This document shows positions 8,330 to 17,551 of a DNA stretch of 64,000 bases, piece by piece. Location: the NCBI RefSeq assembly GCF_900292015.1, contig NZ_LR130759.1, positions 496,001-560,000 of the forward strand. The letters run 5' to 3'. Source of the stretch: Mycobacterium basiliense (GTDB lineage: Bacteria > Actinomycetota > Actinomycetes > Mycobacteriales > Mycobacteriaceae). Position 1 is the first letter of the stretch. Each line of letters opens with the position of its first letter. The translations under genes and the position numbers were made by a program. Under the pieces are notes generated by a model. The model did no database searches. It worked only from the letters and a program-made list of their open reading frames with translations, and had not been told where the DNA came from.

Positions 8330-10192
8330 ATGTACGACCCACTGGGGTTGTCGATCGGGACCATGAACTTGGTTGCGGCGTCCACCGGAAAGCCTCCGGT
8401 CGTGCGTCGCGCCGTGCTCACCCTGTACCCGCATTGCGCCCCGAAAATTGGTGTGCTCGGTGAGAATCCGAACCTGGCCGAGCCCGGCATGTTGATCAGT
8501 GGCTTTGTGGAGCGTATCGGTGACTCGGTTGCGCTGGTGTCCCCCGACGGGTCTGCGCACGATCCGGACCTTCTCATGGTGGAGGCCTTGGATGCAATGG
8601 TGGTCGCTGGCGGCGCCGACGCAAGTTCGTCTGATATCGCGATCGCGGTACCGTCGCATTGGAAACCAACGGCCGTGCAGGCGTTGCGAAATGCCTTGCG
8701 GACGCACGTCGGCTTTGTGCGTAGTGGTATGGCGCCGCGCCTGGTGCCAGATGCCATCGCCGCTATGACGGCAGCGAATTCGGAGTTGGGCCTGGCCGCT
8801 GGCGGCGTCGTCGGCCTGCTCGATTTCGGTAGTAGCGGCTCCTACGTCACGTTGGTGGAGACCACTTCGGATTTCGAGCCGGTAAGCACCACAATGCGTT
8901 ACGAGGATTTCTCCGGAAATCAGATCGACCAGGCGTTGCTGATGTATGTCATTGAGGAGCTTGGTCACGATGGCCTTGATACGGCCAGTACCGCGGCCGT
9001 CGGTCAGCTCGGATTGCTCCGGGAGCACTGCCGCGAAGCCAAAGAACGGTTGTCCACGGAAGCCGTCACCGAACTGGCCGCTGAGCTCTCCGGATCCGGC
9101 ACGACGATGCAACTGAGTCGCGAGAAGTTCGAAGACCTGATCCAGGATCAGCTGACCGGGTTCATTTACGCGTTCGACGACATGCTTGCTCGCAACAAGG
9201 CGAGTTGGGCGGATCTTTCGGCGGTGGTCACCGTGGGTGGTGGTGCCAGCATTCCGCTTGTTACTCAACGTCTTTCATTTCATACCCGGTTACCTGTACT
9301 GACCGTGGCCCAGCCCGGCACGGCGGCAGCGACCGGTGCATCGCTGTTGGCCGGCCGCGGCCGGGAGCTCGATTTTAGGAACCGGACAACCATCGGGTTG
9401 ATGGCGGCGGCAGCCGCCGCCGGGACCAGCGTGGTGGAACTGCCCGCCGGTGACGTGATGGTGATCGACCAGGATGCGGCAACCGATCGCGAGTTGGCCT
9501 GGTCGCAAACCGACTTCCCCAGCGAAGGTCTGCCGCGGTTTGACGGCGATTCTTACAACGAAGATGGTCCCTGCTGGTCGATGCGGTTGAACGTGGTCGA
9601 GCCGCCAAAGGACCCGCCGTGGCGGCGATTCCGCGTATCGCAGTTGCTTATTGGGATTTCTGCGGTGGTGGCGATGACCGCAATCGGTGGTGTGGCGTTC
9701 ACCCTGACGGCCATCGAGCGGCGAAACACCCCGGTGGTGCCCAGTGTTGCGCCGCTGCCCGCGCCGTCCAAGTCCATCGCGCCCAGCCCCGTGGTGCCCA
9801 GTTCGGTTCGACCGTCCGCCAGCGCGGCTCCGGCGCCCAGTGCTGCCCCCACACCAACCAGTGTGGCGCCGCCGCCATCACCGTCATCACCGCCTGCTCC
9901 GGTGACAACCACAAAGGCGCCGGCGGCGACTACCACCACAACTACCCGAGCGCCTAGCAGCACAACACCGACGACCACCACAACCACAACGCCGACGACG
10001 ACCCAGCCCGCCGCCACCACGACCGAGCCGGTGACCACCACATCGACGGTGAAGATGACCACCGAGTGGCTGCACGTCCCCCTGCTACCGGTGCCGATTC
10101 CGATCCAGGTGCCGGCAAGTCAGGCTCCGCAGAATCCCGTCTCGCAGAATCCGGGCCCACAGAACCCTTTTCTCAGCCCGGGCATTCAGTGA
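8330..10192 (+). CDS. Hsp70-like membrane protein with Pro/Thr-rich tail, Rv0312 type
   Basis: A 620-residue protein, equal to Rv0312 in length when started at the ATG at 8330. Residues 1-350 form a divergent Hsp70/actin-like ATPase domain: an N-terminal phosphate-loop equivalent (GLSIGTMNLVAAS), the second phosphate motif (LLDFGSSGSYVTLVET) and the adenosine motif (VVTVGGGASIPLV). One transmembrane helix follows at about residues 433-456, then a Pro/Ser/Thr-rich tail with long Thr runs that would lie outside the membrane. There is no peptide-binding domain like that of DnaK. The layout suggests a membrane-anchored ATP-binding sensor or assembly factor. The same three-part layout recurs in four paralogues in this window. 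Confidence 0.82.
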   Translation: MYDPLGLSIGTMNLVAASTGKPPVVRRAVLTLYPHCAPKIGVLGENPNLAEPGMLISGFVERIGDSVALVSPDGSAHDPDLLMVEALDAMVVAGGADASSSDIAIAVPSHWKPTAVQALRNALRTHVGFVRSGMAPRLVPDAIAAMTAANSELGLAAGGVVGLLDFGSSGSYVTLVETTSDFEPVSTTMRYEDFSGNQIDQALLMYVIEELGHDGLDTASTAAVGQLGLLREHCREAKERLSTEAVTELAAELSGSGTTMQLSREKFEDLIQDQLTGFIYAFDDMLARNKASWADLSAVVTVGGGASIPLVTQRLSFHTRLPVLTVAQPGTAAATGASLLAGRGRELDFRNRTTIGLMAAAAAAGTSVVELPAGDVMVIDQDAATDRELAWSQTDFPSEGLPRFDGDSYNEDGPCWSMRLNVVEPPKDPPWRRFRVSQLLIGISAVVAMTAIGGVAFTLTAIERRNTPVVPSVAPLPAPSKSIAPSPVVPSSVRPSASAAPAPSAAPTPTSVAPPPSPSSPPAPVTTTKAPAATTTTTTRAPSSTTPTTTTTTTPTTTQPAATTTEPVTTTSTVKMTTEWLHVPLLPVPIPIQVPASQAPQNPVSQNPGPQNPFLSPGIQ

Positions 10193-10394
10193 GCTGGTGG
10201 CAGGGGTAGCAGCCCAATTTGAGCTTGGTCAGAACTGGTCCGCCTGCCGTCGTACGCGAGTAGTCTTCGAGCTGGCAGAACTGCATAAGCGCCAGCTAAT
10301 TTGCGTGAGAATTTGAGAATTGTCGACGGCGGCCCGCGCGGTGCGCCTGTCCGCCCAGACCCCATGGCTAGCTAGCAAATGGCTTGGAGGGGCT

Positions 10395-11852
10395 ATGGAC
10401 ATCGTGCTTGGGGTATCGATGGAATCCTCGGCTGTCCGTTTAGTGCTGATCGAAGGCGTCAACGCGGACGGTGTCACCGTCGAGGAAGCCACTTTCGAGG
10501 TCACTGATGACGGCGCTCCGGCAACATCTGGAGCCCCCGCGCAGGTGATGGCCGCGCTGATCGGAACCCGCGAGGGTGCGGCTGAAACTGGCCACCACCT
10601 GACATCGACCGGGGTGACGTGGACCGACCCGTCACGGGTGGCGGCGCTACGAGCCGAGCTTGCCGCGCGCGACGCCGGAAGCGTCATGCTGGTCTCGCCA
10701 CTGCTGGCTGCGGCCGCGTTGGCGCAGACGGTGGGCTATTCGCTCGACTACGAGTACATCGCAATGTTGTTCGTCGAGGCCCGCAGTTCGACGCTGGCGG
10801 TCGTGGACATCGGTGATGGTTCGATCGTTGATCTGCACCGGCAGTCCCTGGACCAGGGTCTGGGCGAGGGGGCAAGCGATGCCCAGCTTGCGGCGATGGT
10901 CGCGACCCTCGATGCGCCCGGATCGCGACCGGGCGGGGTGTTCGTCATTGGCTGTGGGGTCGACATTGTGCCGATCAAGCCTGTGCTGGAAGCGGCGACA
11001 TCGCTGGTGGTGAGCGCTCCGGAGGAGCCGGAAAGCGCGCTGGCCCGCGGCGCGGCGCTGGCATCGGCCAATGCGCCACTATTTGCATCATCAACCTCGG
11101 CGCTGGCGTACGCACTGGATCCGGGCACCGGTGAAATGAATGCCCGCGCGCTCGCCGCGAACTACCTCGACGTCTGCGTCGGAGCGGACCGCGGCCAGGG
11201 CTCCCTGGCGTACAGCGCCCTAGCCGATGAGGGCGACGACGATGCTCAGGGCAGGCGCAGGCCGTTGGTACTGGCCGGCAGCGCGATGGTGGGGGTCGCG
11301 GCTTTCGCGGCCGGATTGCTGGTGGTTTCCCTGACGTCGGACGTCCGGCCGGCGGCCGTCGCGCAGCCCAGCCCGCCCCAGGGCGTGGTCACCCCCGCCG
11401 AAGTGCCAGTTCAGCCGCCCACTCAAGTGCCTCAGGTACCGGCCACAACGGCTCCAGTGCAATTGCCGGCGCTGAGTTCGCCACCGCCCGCGGCGCCGGT
11501 GGAGGTCGCCAGCCCGGCCACGGTGGTTCAGCCGCCGCCGGTGGTGCAGGCACCACGGCAAACGGTAGCCAAACCACCGCCGCAGAACATGGCGCCGGTG
11601 ACACAGCCCCGGCGCGCACCCACCCCCCAGGCGCCCGCGCCGACCCCGGTGCAGGCCCCGGCACCTGCGGTTCCACCACCGGTCGCCGAGCCCGCGCCCG
11701 CTACGCCGGCGCCCGCGATGCCCACGCAGGCGCCGATGACGATGTACCTGCACCTTCCGTTCGTCTCGATTCCCATTCCGATCAACCCGCCACCGCCGCC
11801 ACCACCGCCGGAGCCGCCGCCGGCCGGGCCGCCGCCGGAGCCGGCGCCGTAG
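10395..11852 (+). CDS. ATPase-fold-like membrane protein with Pro-rich tail (paralogue 1; DUF7159-like)
   Basis: A 485-residue protein of a mycobacterial family that I believe is the one called DUF7159. Residues 1-240 begin with MDIVLGVSMESSAVRLVL, contain the core motif GTREGA, a second motif TLAVVDIGDGSIVDLHR and a final motif VFVIGCGVDIVPIKPVL followed by ESALARGAAL. These resemble the first phosphate, second phosphate and adenosine motifs of actin/Hsp70-fold proteins. A membrane helix lies near residues 292-312; the remaining 170 residues are Pro/Ala/Gln-rich and end in poly-Pro. The ATG at 10395 follows a GGAGGGG ribosome site. It stands between the Rv0312 and Rv0313 types, which are neighbours in M. 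tuberculosis. Confidence 0.8.
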   Translation: MDIVLGVSMESSAVRLVLIEGVNADGVTVEEATFEVTDDGAPATSGAPAQVMAALIGTREGAAETGHHLTSTGVTWTDPSRVAALRAELAARDAGSVMLVSPLLAAAALAQTVGYSLDYEYIAMLFVEARSSTLAVVDIGDGSIVDLHRQSLDQGLGEGASDAQLAAMVATLDAPGSRPGGVFVIGCGVDIVPIKPVLEAATSLVVSAPEEPESALARGAALASANAPLFASSTSALAYALDPGTGEMNARALAANYLDVCVGADRGQGSLAYSALADEGDDDAQGRRRPLVLAGSAMVGVAAFAAGLLVVSLTSDVRPAAVAQPSPPQGVVTPAEVPVQPPTQVPQVPATTAPVQLPALSSPPPAAPVEVASPATVVQPPPVVQAPRQTVAKPPPQNMAPVTQPRRAPTPQAPAPTPVQAPAPAVPPPVAEPAPATPAPAMPTQAPMTMYLHLPFVSIPIPINPPPPPPPPEPPPAGPPPEPAP

Positions 11853-11920
11853 CGGCGTGGCACATCTGGTCGACTGCGCGCAGACTGGGCATTAGCACGC
11901 TTGATTTGCGAGGAGATGGT

Positions 11921-12307
11921 GTGGGCGACAATGGTGCGTTTGGCTTTGACCCAGACGACTTTGATCGGGTGATCAGGGAGGGCAGCGACGGTCTGCGCGA
12001 TGCGTTCGAGCGGATCGGCAGGTTCTTCAGCGCCCCGGGCGACCGGTCGGGATGGTCGATAATTTTCGACGACCTGGCGCGTCGCACGCGTCCGGCGCCG
12101 GAGACCACCGGCGAGGCCGGCGACGGCGTATGGGCCATCTACACCGTCGATACCGACGGTGGTGCCCGGGTGGAACAGGTTTATGCAACCGAACTCGATG
12201 CCCTACGTGCGAACAAGGACAACACCGACCCCAAGCGCAGGGTCCGATTCTTGCCGTACGGCATCGCGGTCAGCGTCCTCGACGATCCGTCCGAAGAGCC
12301 GGCGTAG
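11921..12307 (+). CDS. conserved protein, Rv0313 type
   Basis: A 128-residue acidic protein, equal to Rv0313 in length with the GTG start at 11921, which sits six bases after a GAGGAGA ribosome site. It begins with a Phe/Asp-rich stretch (FGFDPDDFDRVIREG) and contains a short beta-rich region with Tyr (VWAIYTVDTDGG) that suggests a small globular domain. No membrane segment or known motif. Function unknown. Confidence 0.8.
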   Translation: MGDNGAFGFDPDDFDRVIREGSDGLRDAFERIGRFFSAPGDRSGWSIIFDDLARRTRPAPETTGEAGDGVWAIYTVDTDGGARVEQVYATELDALRANKDNTDPKRRVRFLPYGIAVSVLDDPSEEPA

Positions 12308-12329
12308 ACGGACTTTGCGCTCCCGGTGG

Positions 12330-13037
12330 CTAGCCCTGGCCGACCTGATTCCCGCTGCCGGACTTGCTGACCTTCGGCGAGCCCGAGTGATACGTGACCT
12401 CGTTGTTGAGGCCGGAGGCATCGATGATGTCCGCGGAGTCGACCGTGACGTTGTTGTCGAATCCGGACACGGTGAGGCTTGTGCAGTGGCCGCTGATGAC
12501 AACCGTGTTGGACACCCCGCTGACGCTGACGATGCTGTCGTTACAGGTAATCGTCTTGTGTTCGTTGACTCCGACCACGCTAAGACTGCTGCCGGCAGGT
12601 GGGCTGGGTGTCGCTGGCGCCTCGGCGGTCGGCGTTTGGGTCAGGTTGCCCCGGGGAGGCGGGCTGTGCGGGACGCTGATCGCCGAAGTCGTGGGTGACA
12701 GCGTGGCTAACGTGTGGGAGATGTGGCGTGCGGCGTAGAGAGCGACGATGCCCACCACCGCAAGGATGCCCACCACGAAGCAGGCGGCCACAATCCAAAA
12801 CGCCCTGTTGCCCGTCGACGATCGTGGTGTTGCCCCGGGAAATGGGGGTTGGTACCCATACGATGGCGGCCCTACCGGCGGTGGCGGCGGCACGGTTCCG
12901 GAGGGCGGCGGCGGGTAGGGCTGGTAATCAAAGCCACCCGGTGCCGGTGCACTCCCTAGCTCGGAGGCGCGCGCCGCGTCGGCCAGCGGCTGCTCCAGCT
13001 GCCGGATCCGGGCTTCGGGGTCGTCCTCTGGGTTCAT
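12330..13037 (-). CDS. DUF3060-type exported/membrane protein, Rv0314c type
   Basis: A 235-residue protein. A Pro/Tyr-rich cytoplasmic N-terminus (residues 30-75) is followed by one membrane helix (about residues 82-105), a Pro/Thr-rich linker and a C-terminal domain of short repeats (SGVSNTVVISG, SGFDNNVTVDS, SGLNNEVTYHSG). This is the right-handed beta-helix-like pattern of DUF3060, common in mycobacterial exported proteins. The stretch includes two cysteines that could pair outside the cell. Role unknown; homologous to Rv0314c. Confidence 0.8.
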   Translation of the reverse strand: MNPEDDPEARIRQLEQPLADAARASELGSAPAPGGFDYQPYPPPPSGTVPPPPPVGPPSYGYQPPFPGATPRSSTGNRAFWIVAACFVVGILAVVGIVALYAARHISHTLATLSPTTSAISVPHSPPPRGNLTQTPTAEAPATPSPPAGSSLSVVGVNEHKTITCNDSIVSVSGVSNTVVISGHCTSLTVSGFDNNVTVDSADIIDASGLNNEVTYHSGSPKVSKSGSGNQVGQG

Positions 13038-13100
13038 GCACCGATGGTCCCATACCGAAATCGCGCCGAATAGGCCAAGTTCCTTAGGTACTTTCGGTAC

Positions 13101-14120
13101 GTGTCGGACTTGTTGAATCACCAGATCGTGTTGCGCCGCCGCCCAACTGGGCTTGTCCAGCCCGACGACACGGTGCTGGTCGCCATGGAAGCGCCCGAGC
13201 CGGCGGACGGCGAGGCACTGCTGCGTACCACCTACGTTGGCATCGATGCCGCCGCCCGGACCTGGCTCGATGACCAGCCCGGCTACCTTCCCCCGGTGCG
13301 CCTCGGCGAGGTTATCCGGGCCGCGGGGATCGGTGAGGTGGTCGAATCACGTTGCGACGCTTACGCCGTCGGCGACGTGGTGACCACACTGACGGGCTTC
13401 CAGGAGTACGTGATTATCCGCGACGACGTGTTCAGCACGCCGATTCCGGGCGAGGACGACCAGTTGGCGATCATGTCGGTGTACGGCCCGACCGGGGCCA
13501 CCGCCTACTTTGGCATGACCGACATCGGCCGCCCGCAGCCCGGTGAGACGGTGGTGGTTTCGGCCGCGGCGGGCGCCACCGGGTCGGTTGCCGGTCAGAT
13601 CGCCAAAATCGCCGGAGCTCGCGTGATCGGCATCGCCGGTGGACCGGACAAATGCCGGGCTGTGGTCGAAAACTTCGGTTTCGATGCGTGCATCGACTAC
13701 AAAAACGACGATCTGTCGGCGGCGCTCAAGGCACACTGTCCCCGGCGCGTCGACGTGTACTTCGATAACGTCGGCGGGCCGATCCTCGACGCCGTGCTGG
13801 GCCGGCTGGCGCCCAAGGCTCGGGTGGTGCTGTGCGGGGTCATCTCCAGCTATCTGACCGGCGAACATCCCGGGCCGGCCAATTACGTCAACCTGCTGTC
13901 CAAGACCGCGCTCATGCAGGGATTCAACGCGCTCGACCAGTGGGGCCGGTTCGACGAGGCCTTCGCCAACCTGCGCAAATGGGAGGCCGAAGGACGCCTC
14001 CGGCACCGTCAGACCATCTATGACGGCATCGAGTCGTGCGTCGTCGCGCTCAACGGATTGTTCACCGGGGCCAACATCGGCAAGACGCTGGTCAAGCTCA
14101 GCGAACCTGGCAGCGGGTAG
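13101..14120 (+). CDS. NADP-dependent MDR oxidoreductase (2-alkenal/prostaglandin reductase-like)
   Basis: A 339-residue zinc-independent medium-chain dehydrogenase/reductase. The nucleotide-binding motif is VSAAAGATGSVAGQIAK (about residues 150-166), followed by a basic/Lys residue pattern (GPDKCR) that favours NADPH, and DVYFDNVGGPILD, a hallmark of the curcumin/leukotriene B4 reductase subgroup. These enzymes reduce alpha,beta-unsaturated carbonyls. The GTG at 13101 is the only good start. It is divergent from the DUF3060 gene, with 63 bases between starts. It is not part of the Rv0314c-Rv0315 junction in M. tuberculosis, so it is either a gain here or a loss there. Confidence 0.85.
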   Translation: MSDLLNHQIVLRRRPTGLVQPDDTVLVAMEAPEPADGEALLRTTYVGIDAAARTWLDDQPGYLPPVRLGEVIRAAGIGEVVESRCDAYAVGDVVTTLTGFQEYVIIRDDVFSTPIPGEDDQLAIMSVYGPTGATAYFGMTDIGRPQPGETVVVSAAAGATGSVAGQIAKIAGARVIGIAGGPDKCRAVVENFGFDACIDYKNDDLSAALKAHCPRRVDVYFDNVGGPILDAVLGRLAPKARVVLCGVISSYLTGEHPGPANYVNLLSKTALMQGFNALDQWGRFDEAFANLRKWEAEGRLRHRQTIYDGIESCVVALNGLFTGANIGKTLVKLSEPGSG

Positions 14121-14242
14121 CGCGACGCGCAGCGCGGCATCCCGGGGGGCCGTGAGCGGCCACCACTGCTGAACTGGTGCGACCGCGGAGGCACTCGCCG
14201 GAGTCAACGTAGTGCCGCATGAACTGCTATCGTCCCTTGCTT

Positions 14243-15124
14243 ATGCCAGAGATTGACCGTCGCCGAATGATCATGATGGCGGGATTCGGCGCGCTGGCGG
14301 CCGCGATCCCGGCACCTAAAGCCGCAGCTAGCCCCTCCCTACCGGCCGCGCCGGCGGGCCCGGTGCCCGCTCCGGCCGCACCGCCCGCGGGAGCGACACC
14401 GGGGTTTTTGTGGCATGACGAGTTTGACGGTCCGGCCGGCTCGGCTCCAGACCCGTCGAAGTGGCAGGTGTCCAGCCACCGCACGCCGATCAGGAACCCG
14501 GTCGGGTTTGACCGGCCCGAGTTTTGGGGGCAGTACCGCGACAGTCGCCAAAACGTGTTCCTCGATGGCAACTCCAACTTGGTTCTGCGCGCCACCCGGG
14601 ACGGCAATCACTACTTCGGCGGCCTAGTCCACGGTCTGTGGCGGGGCGGTATCGGGACCACGTGGGAGGCCCGAATCAAGTTCAACTGCCTGGCGCCCGG
14701 CATGTGGCCCGCCTGGTGGCTGTCCAATGATGACCCCGGTCGCAGCGGCGAAATCGACTTGATCGAGTGGTACGGCAACGGGACATGGCCGTCGGGCACC
14801 ACGGTGCACGCAAATCCGGACGGTACCGCATTCGAGACATGCCCGATCGGTGTGGACGGCGCCTGGCACAACTGGCGGGTCACGTGGAATCCCAGCGGCA
14901 TGTATTTCTGGCTCGACTACGCCGACGGGATGGAACCGTATTTCTCGGTTCCCGCCACCGGCATCGAGGATTTGAACGAGCCGATTCGCGAATGGCCGTT
15001 CAATGACCCCGGATACACGGTGTTCCCGGTGCTGAATCTTGCGGTTGGTGGTTCCGGTGGTGGCGACCCCGGGGCGGGTTCGTACCCGCAGGAGATGCTC
15101 GTCGACTGGGTGCGCGTCTTCTAG
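14243..15124 (+). CDS. Tat-exported GH16 beta-1,3-glucanase-like protein, Rv0315 type
   Basis: A 293-residue glycoside hydrolase family 16 enzyme, very close to Rv0315. The N-terminus has a twin-arginine signal (DRRRMIMMAGFGALAAAI), followed by a Pro/Ala linker. The GH16 catalytic signature EIDLIEW gives nucleophile Glu170, Asp172 and acid/base Glu175. GH16 laminarinases cleave beta-1,3-glucan; mycobacteria are not known to make this polymer, so the natural target is open. I prefer the ATG at 14243 because it places the Tat motif at the very N-terminus; an ATG 24 bases upstream is also possible. Confidence 0.88.
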   Translation: MPEIDRRRMIMMAGFGALAAAIPAPKAAASPSLPAAPAGPVPAPAAPPAGATPGFLWHDEFDGPAGSAPDPSKWQVSSHRTPIRNPVGFDRPEFWGQYRDSRQNVFLDGNSNLVLRATRDGNHYFGGLVHGLWRGGIGTTWEARIKFNCLAPGMWPAWWLSNDDPGRSGEIDLIEWYGNGTWPSGTTVHANPDGTAFETCPIGVDGAWHNWRVTWNPSGMYFWLDYADGMEPYFSVPATGIEDLNEPIREWPFNDPGYTVFPVLNLAVGGSGGGDPGAGSYPQEMLVDWVRVF

Positions 15125-15261
15125 GGGCGATTCCCACAGCGGGAAGCGTTTTTCCGACGGAGAGACGGTGTTGTGCAGGTCCTGCTCTCCGGACTGTGCG
15201 GCGCTGCTTCCGGATCGCCGCCTGCGCCGCGCGGGTCTGACGGCTTGCCCCGGGAGGCAGC

Positions 15262-15873
15262 ATGGAGTTCTTGGTCGACATGACCACCCACGTTCCCGAT
15301 GGCACAGCAAACGACGACATCGACAAAGTCCGTGCCCGCGAGGCCGCGCACTCCCGGGAGCTAGCAACCCAGGGATATCTGCTTCGCCTGTGGCGTCCGC
15401 CCCTGCGGCCGGGTGAATGGCGAACTCTCGGGCTTTTTGCGGCCGATGACAGTGCCCGGCTGCGGCGGGTGCTGGAGTCGATGCCGTTGCGGGGCTGGCG
15501 TACTGACGAGATCACGGCGTTGGGCCCGCACCCCAACGACCCGGCGGGCGCGGGCGTCATCCCCCGACCCGGCAAGGGACCCGAGTTCCTGATCACCATG
15601 ACCGTTACCGTGCCGGCAGGTACCTCGGAGCGCGCACTCGACGACGCCAACACGCGGGAGGCCCACCGTGCGCGACAGCTGGCTGAAGCTGGACACCTGG
15701 TGCGGCTTTGGGTGTTACCGGACGGACCGGACGCCCGCACCTTGGGCCTATGGCGAGCCCGTGATCCTGGCGAGCTGATGGCGATCCTGGAATCGCTTCC
15801 GCTCTCGGGCTGGATGACCATCGAAACCACGCTGTTGAGCCCGCATCCCAACGATCCGATCCGCCTGCACTAA
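15262..15873 (+). CDS. double muconolactone-isomerase-domain protein, Rv0316 type
   Basis: A 203-residue protein made of two tandem ferredoxin-like muconolactone-isomerase domains (residues 1-95 and about 110-203). Each copy has the same order of motifs: EFL(V/I)(D/T)MT at the start, REAxxxRxL, LRLW or VRLW, RTLGL(F/W), ESxPLxGW and GPHPND or SPHPND. The true catechol-pathway enzyme has one such domain per chain. No other catechol-pathway gene lies nearby, so a different substrate is likely. It follows the GH16 gene in the same direction, as in M. tuberculosis. Confidence 0.83.
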   Translation: MEFLVDMTTHVPDGTANDDIDKVRAREAAHSRELATQGYLLRLWRPPLRPGEWRTLGLFAADDSARLRRVLESMPLRGWRTDEITALGPHPNDPAGAGVIPRPGKGPEFLITMTVTVPAGTSERALDDANTREAHRARQLAEAGHLVRLWVLPDGPDARTLGLWRARDPGELMAILESLPLSGWMTIETTLLSPHPNDPIRLH

Positions 15874-15913
15874 CTCGCAGCCCAGTCGCTGGCGACCTGG
15901 AGAACGACGCCCG

Positions 15914-17428
15914 GTGGCTAGGGTAGAGCGAATGAAGGGCCGGCGCTGGCAACGCACGCGCAGCATTAAACAGATCACCCGGGGACTGGGCTCCCTGGAC
16001 CGCGAACTGTTCGACGCTATCGCTGCGAGCCCGACGCCGTTGCTGGACACCTTCATGCCGCCGTTGACTCGAGCGGCCGACCATTCCAAGCTGTGGTTCG
16101 GCATCGCCGGGGCATTGTTCGCCTCGGGGAAGAGTTCTGCCCAGCGCGGCGCGATCCGCGGGGTGATAACGCTGGGAGTCACCAGCTTGTTAACCAACCA
16201 GGTCGCCAAGCGAATCCGCCAGCGCCCTCGTCCCGGATATGACGCGGTTCCGCTGCTCAGGCAGGTCCGGCGGCGGCCCACCTCCAATTCGCTGCCGTCC
16301 GGTCATTCGGCCAGCGCAGCTGCGTTCGCGGTCGGGGTGGGCTTGGAGAGTCCGCCGCTGGGCTTCGGACTGGCGCTGCTGGCAGGTTTGGTCGGATTGT
16401 CTCGGGTGGCGACCGGTGCGCATTACCCGGGCGACGTCGTCGCCGGATTCGGCATTGGTGCCGGCATAGCCGTGCTGGGCGGCCGGCTGGTACCGCCCAT
16501 TGTCGAAACCGACTTACCCGCAACGGAACCGCTGCGGGTAAGTACGCCGCAACGCCCGAATGGCGCCGGGGTGGTGCTGGTGATCAACCCGGCGTCGGGT
16601 AGCGGAAACGGGGCCCGCGTCATCGAGGAAGTACGTGCAGGGCTGCCCCAGGCGGAGATCGTCGAGCTGGCTCCCGACCAGGACCCGCAGCAGGTCTTAC
16701 GTGGCGTTGCCGCTCGCGCCGAGGTGCTCGCGGTCGGCGGCGGTGACGGCACCGTGTCCACCGCCGCGGCGGTCGCCACCGACGCGGGGCTGCCGTTGGC
16801 CGTCTTTCCCGCCGGAACGTTCAACCATTTCGCCAAGGACATCGGCTGCGACACCGTGGCCAAGACCATCCAAGCGATTCGACGCGGCACCGTGGCCCGC
16901 GTTGACCTGGTGTGCCTCAACCAAAGTCGGATGGTGGTCAACAATGCCAGCATCGGTGCATACCCCAAGTTCGTCCAGCGGCGAGAAAAGCTGGAGAAAC
17001 GCATTGGCAAGCCACTGGCCAGCATCTACGCGATGCTGCAGACGCTGCGCAAGGACCAGCCGGTCCGGATCAGCTACGACAACAAGACTGTGCAGACGTC
17101 GTTGTTTTTTCTGGGTAACTCGGTGTACTTGCCGACCGGCTTCGCTCCATCCCGTCGCACTCGGATGGATGACGGCCTGATCGACGTGCGCATCCTGGAA
17201 ACCGGTCCTCGGCTGGCGAAGGCGCGCATACTGGCCGCGCTGGCGCTGGGGCGATTGGAGCGCAGTCCGCTCTACCATGAACTGCAGGTACCCGAATTCA
17301 GTTTCACCGCAGTCGACGGCCCGACTGTGGTCGCCCATGACGGCGAGGTCGGCGACCGATACGAAAAAGCCAGCTTCGCAGCGCAATACCGGATTCTTGC
17401 GGTCTTCCGACCGCTTCCCAGCGACTAA
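15914..17428 (+). CDS. fusion of PAP2 phosphatase and diacylglycerol-kinase-type lipid kinase
   Basis: A 504-residue two-domain protein. Residues 1-195 are a PAP2 membrane phosphatase with KRIRQRPRP, PSGHSAS and SRVATGAHYPGD motifs. Residues 215-504 are a DAGK/LCB5-type lipid kinase with the nucleotide site VINPASGSG and the GGGDGTV motif (about residue 277), then FPAGTFNHFAKD. One chain thus carries both dephosphorylation and phosphorylation chemistry for lipids; the two active sites would lie on opposite membrane faces. This fusion is known in actinobacteria, but it is not at the Rv0316-pcp junction of M. tuberculosis. The substrate could be diacylglycerol, a polyprenol or a phosphoinositide mannoside precursor. 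Confidence 0.85.
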   Translation: MARVERMKGRRWQRTRSIKQITRGLGSLDRELFDAIAASPTPLLDTFMPPLTRAADHSKLWFGIAGALFASGKSSAQRGAIRGVITLGVTSLLTNQVAKRIRQRPRPGYDAVPLLRQVRRRPTSNSLPSGHSASAAAFAVGVGLESPPLGFGLALLAGLVGLSRVATGAHYPGDVVAGFGIGAGIAVLGGRLVPPIVETDLPATEPLRVSTPQRPNGAGVVLVINPASGSGNGARVIEEVRAGLPQAEIVELAPDQDPQQVLRGVAARAEVLAVGGGDGTVSTAAAVATDAGLPLAVFPAGTFNHFAKDIGCDTVAKTIQAIRRGTVARVDLVCLNQSRMVVNNASIGAYPKFVQRREKLEKRIGKPLASIYAMLQTLRKDQPVRISYDNKTVQTSLFFLGNSVYLPTGFAPSRRTRMDDGLIDVRILETGPRLAKARILAALALGRLERSPLYHELQVPEFSFTAVDGPTVVAHDGEVGDRYEKASFAAQYRILAVFRPLPSD

Positions 17429-17551
17429 ACAAACCCCTCGGTCAGGTCACGCACCTCGGTGTAGTGGCGTAGCACGTGCGGCACCGGGCCGGCGGTAGGC
17501 TTCGGCTGCCGGCGGCTTCTTGGCGACCGTGATCGCCGCCAGCGGAACCAG

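Noticed and set aside
9553..10062. Minus-strand Val/Gly-rich frame opposite the Hsp70-like tail
   Set aside because: Antisense of Pro/Thr-rich codons; no start context and no homology.
11220..11753. Minus-strand Arg/His-rich frame opposite paralogue 1 tail
   Set aside because: Shadow of the Pro/Ala-rich tail; no protein-like pattern.
15262..15873. Tandem domains as an assembly duplication
   Set aside because: The two halves differ throughout and the same two-domain protein exists as Rv0316, so it is an old duplication.
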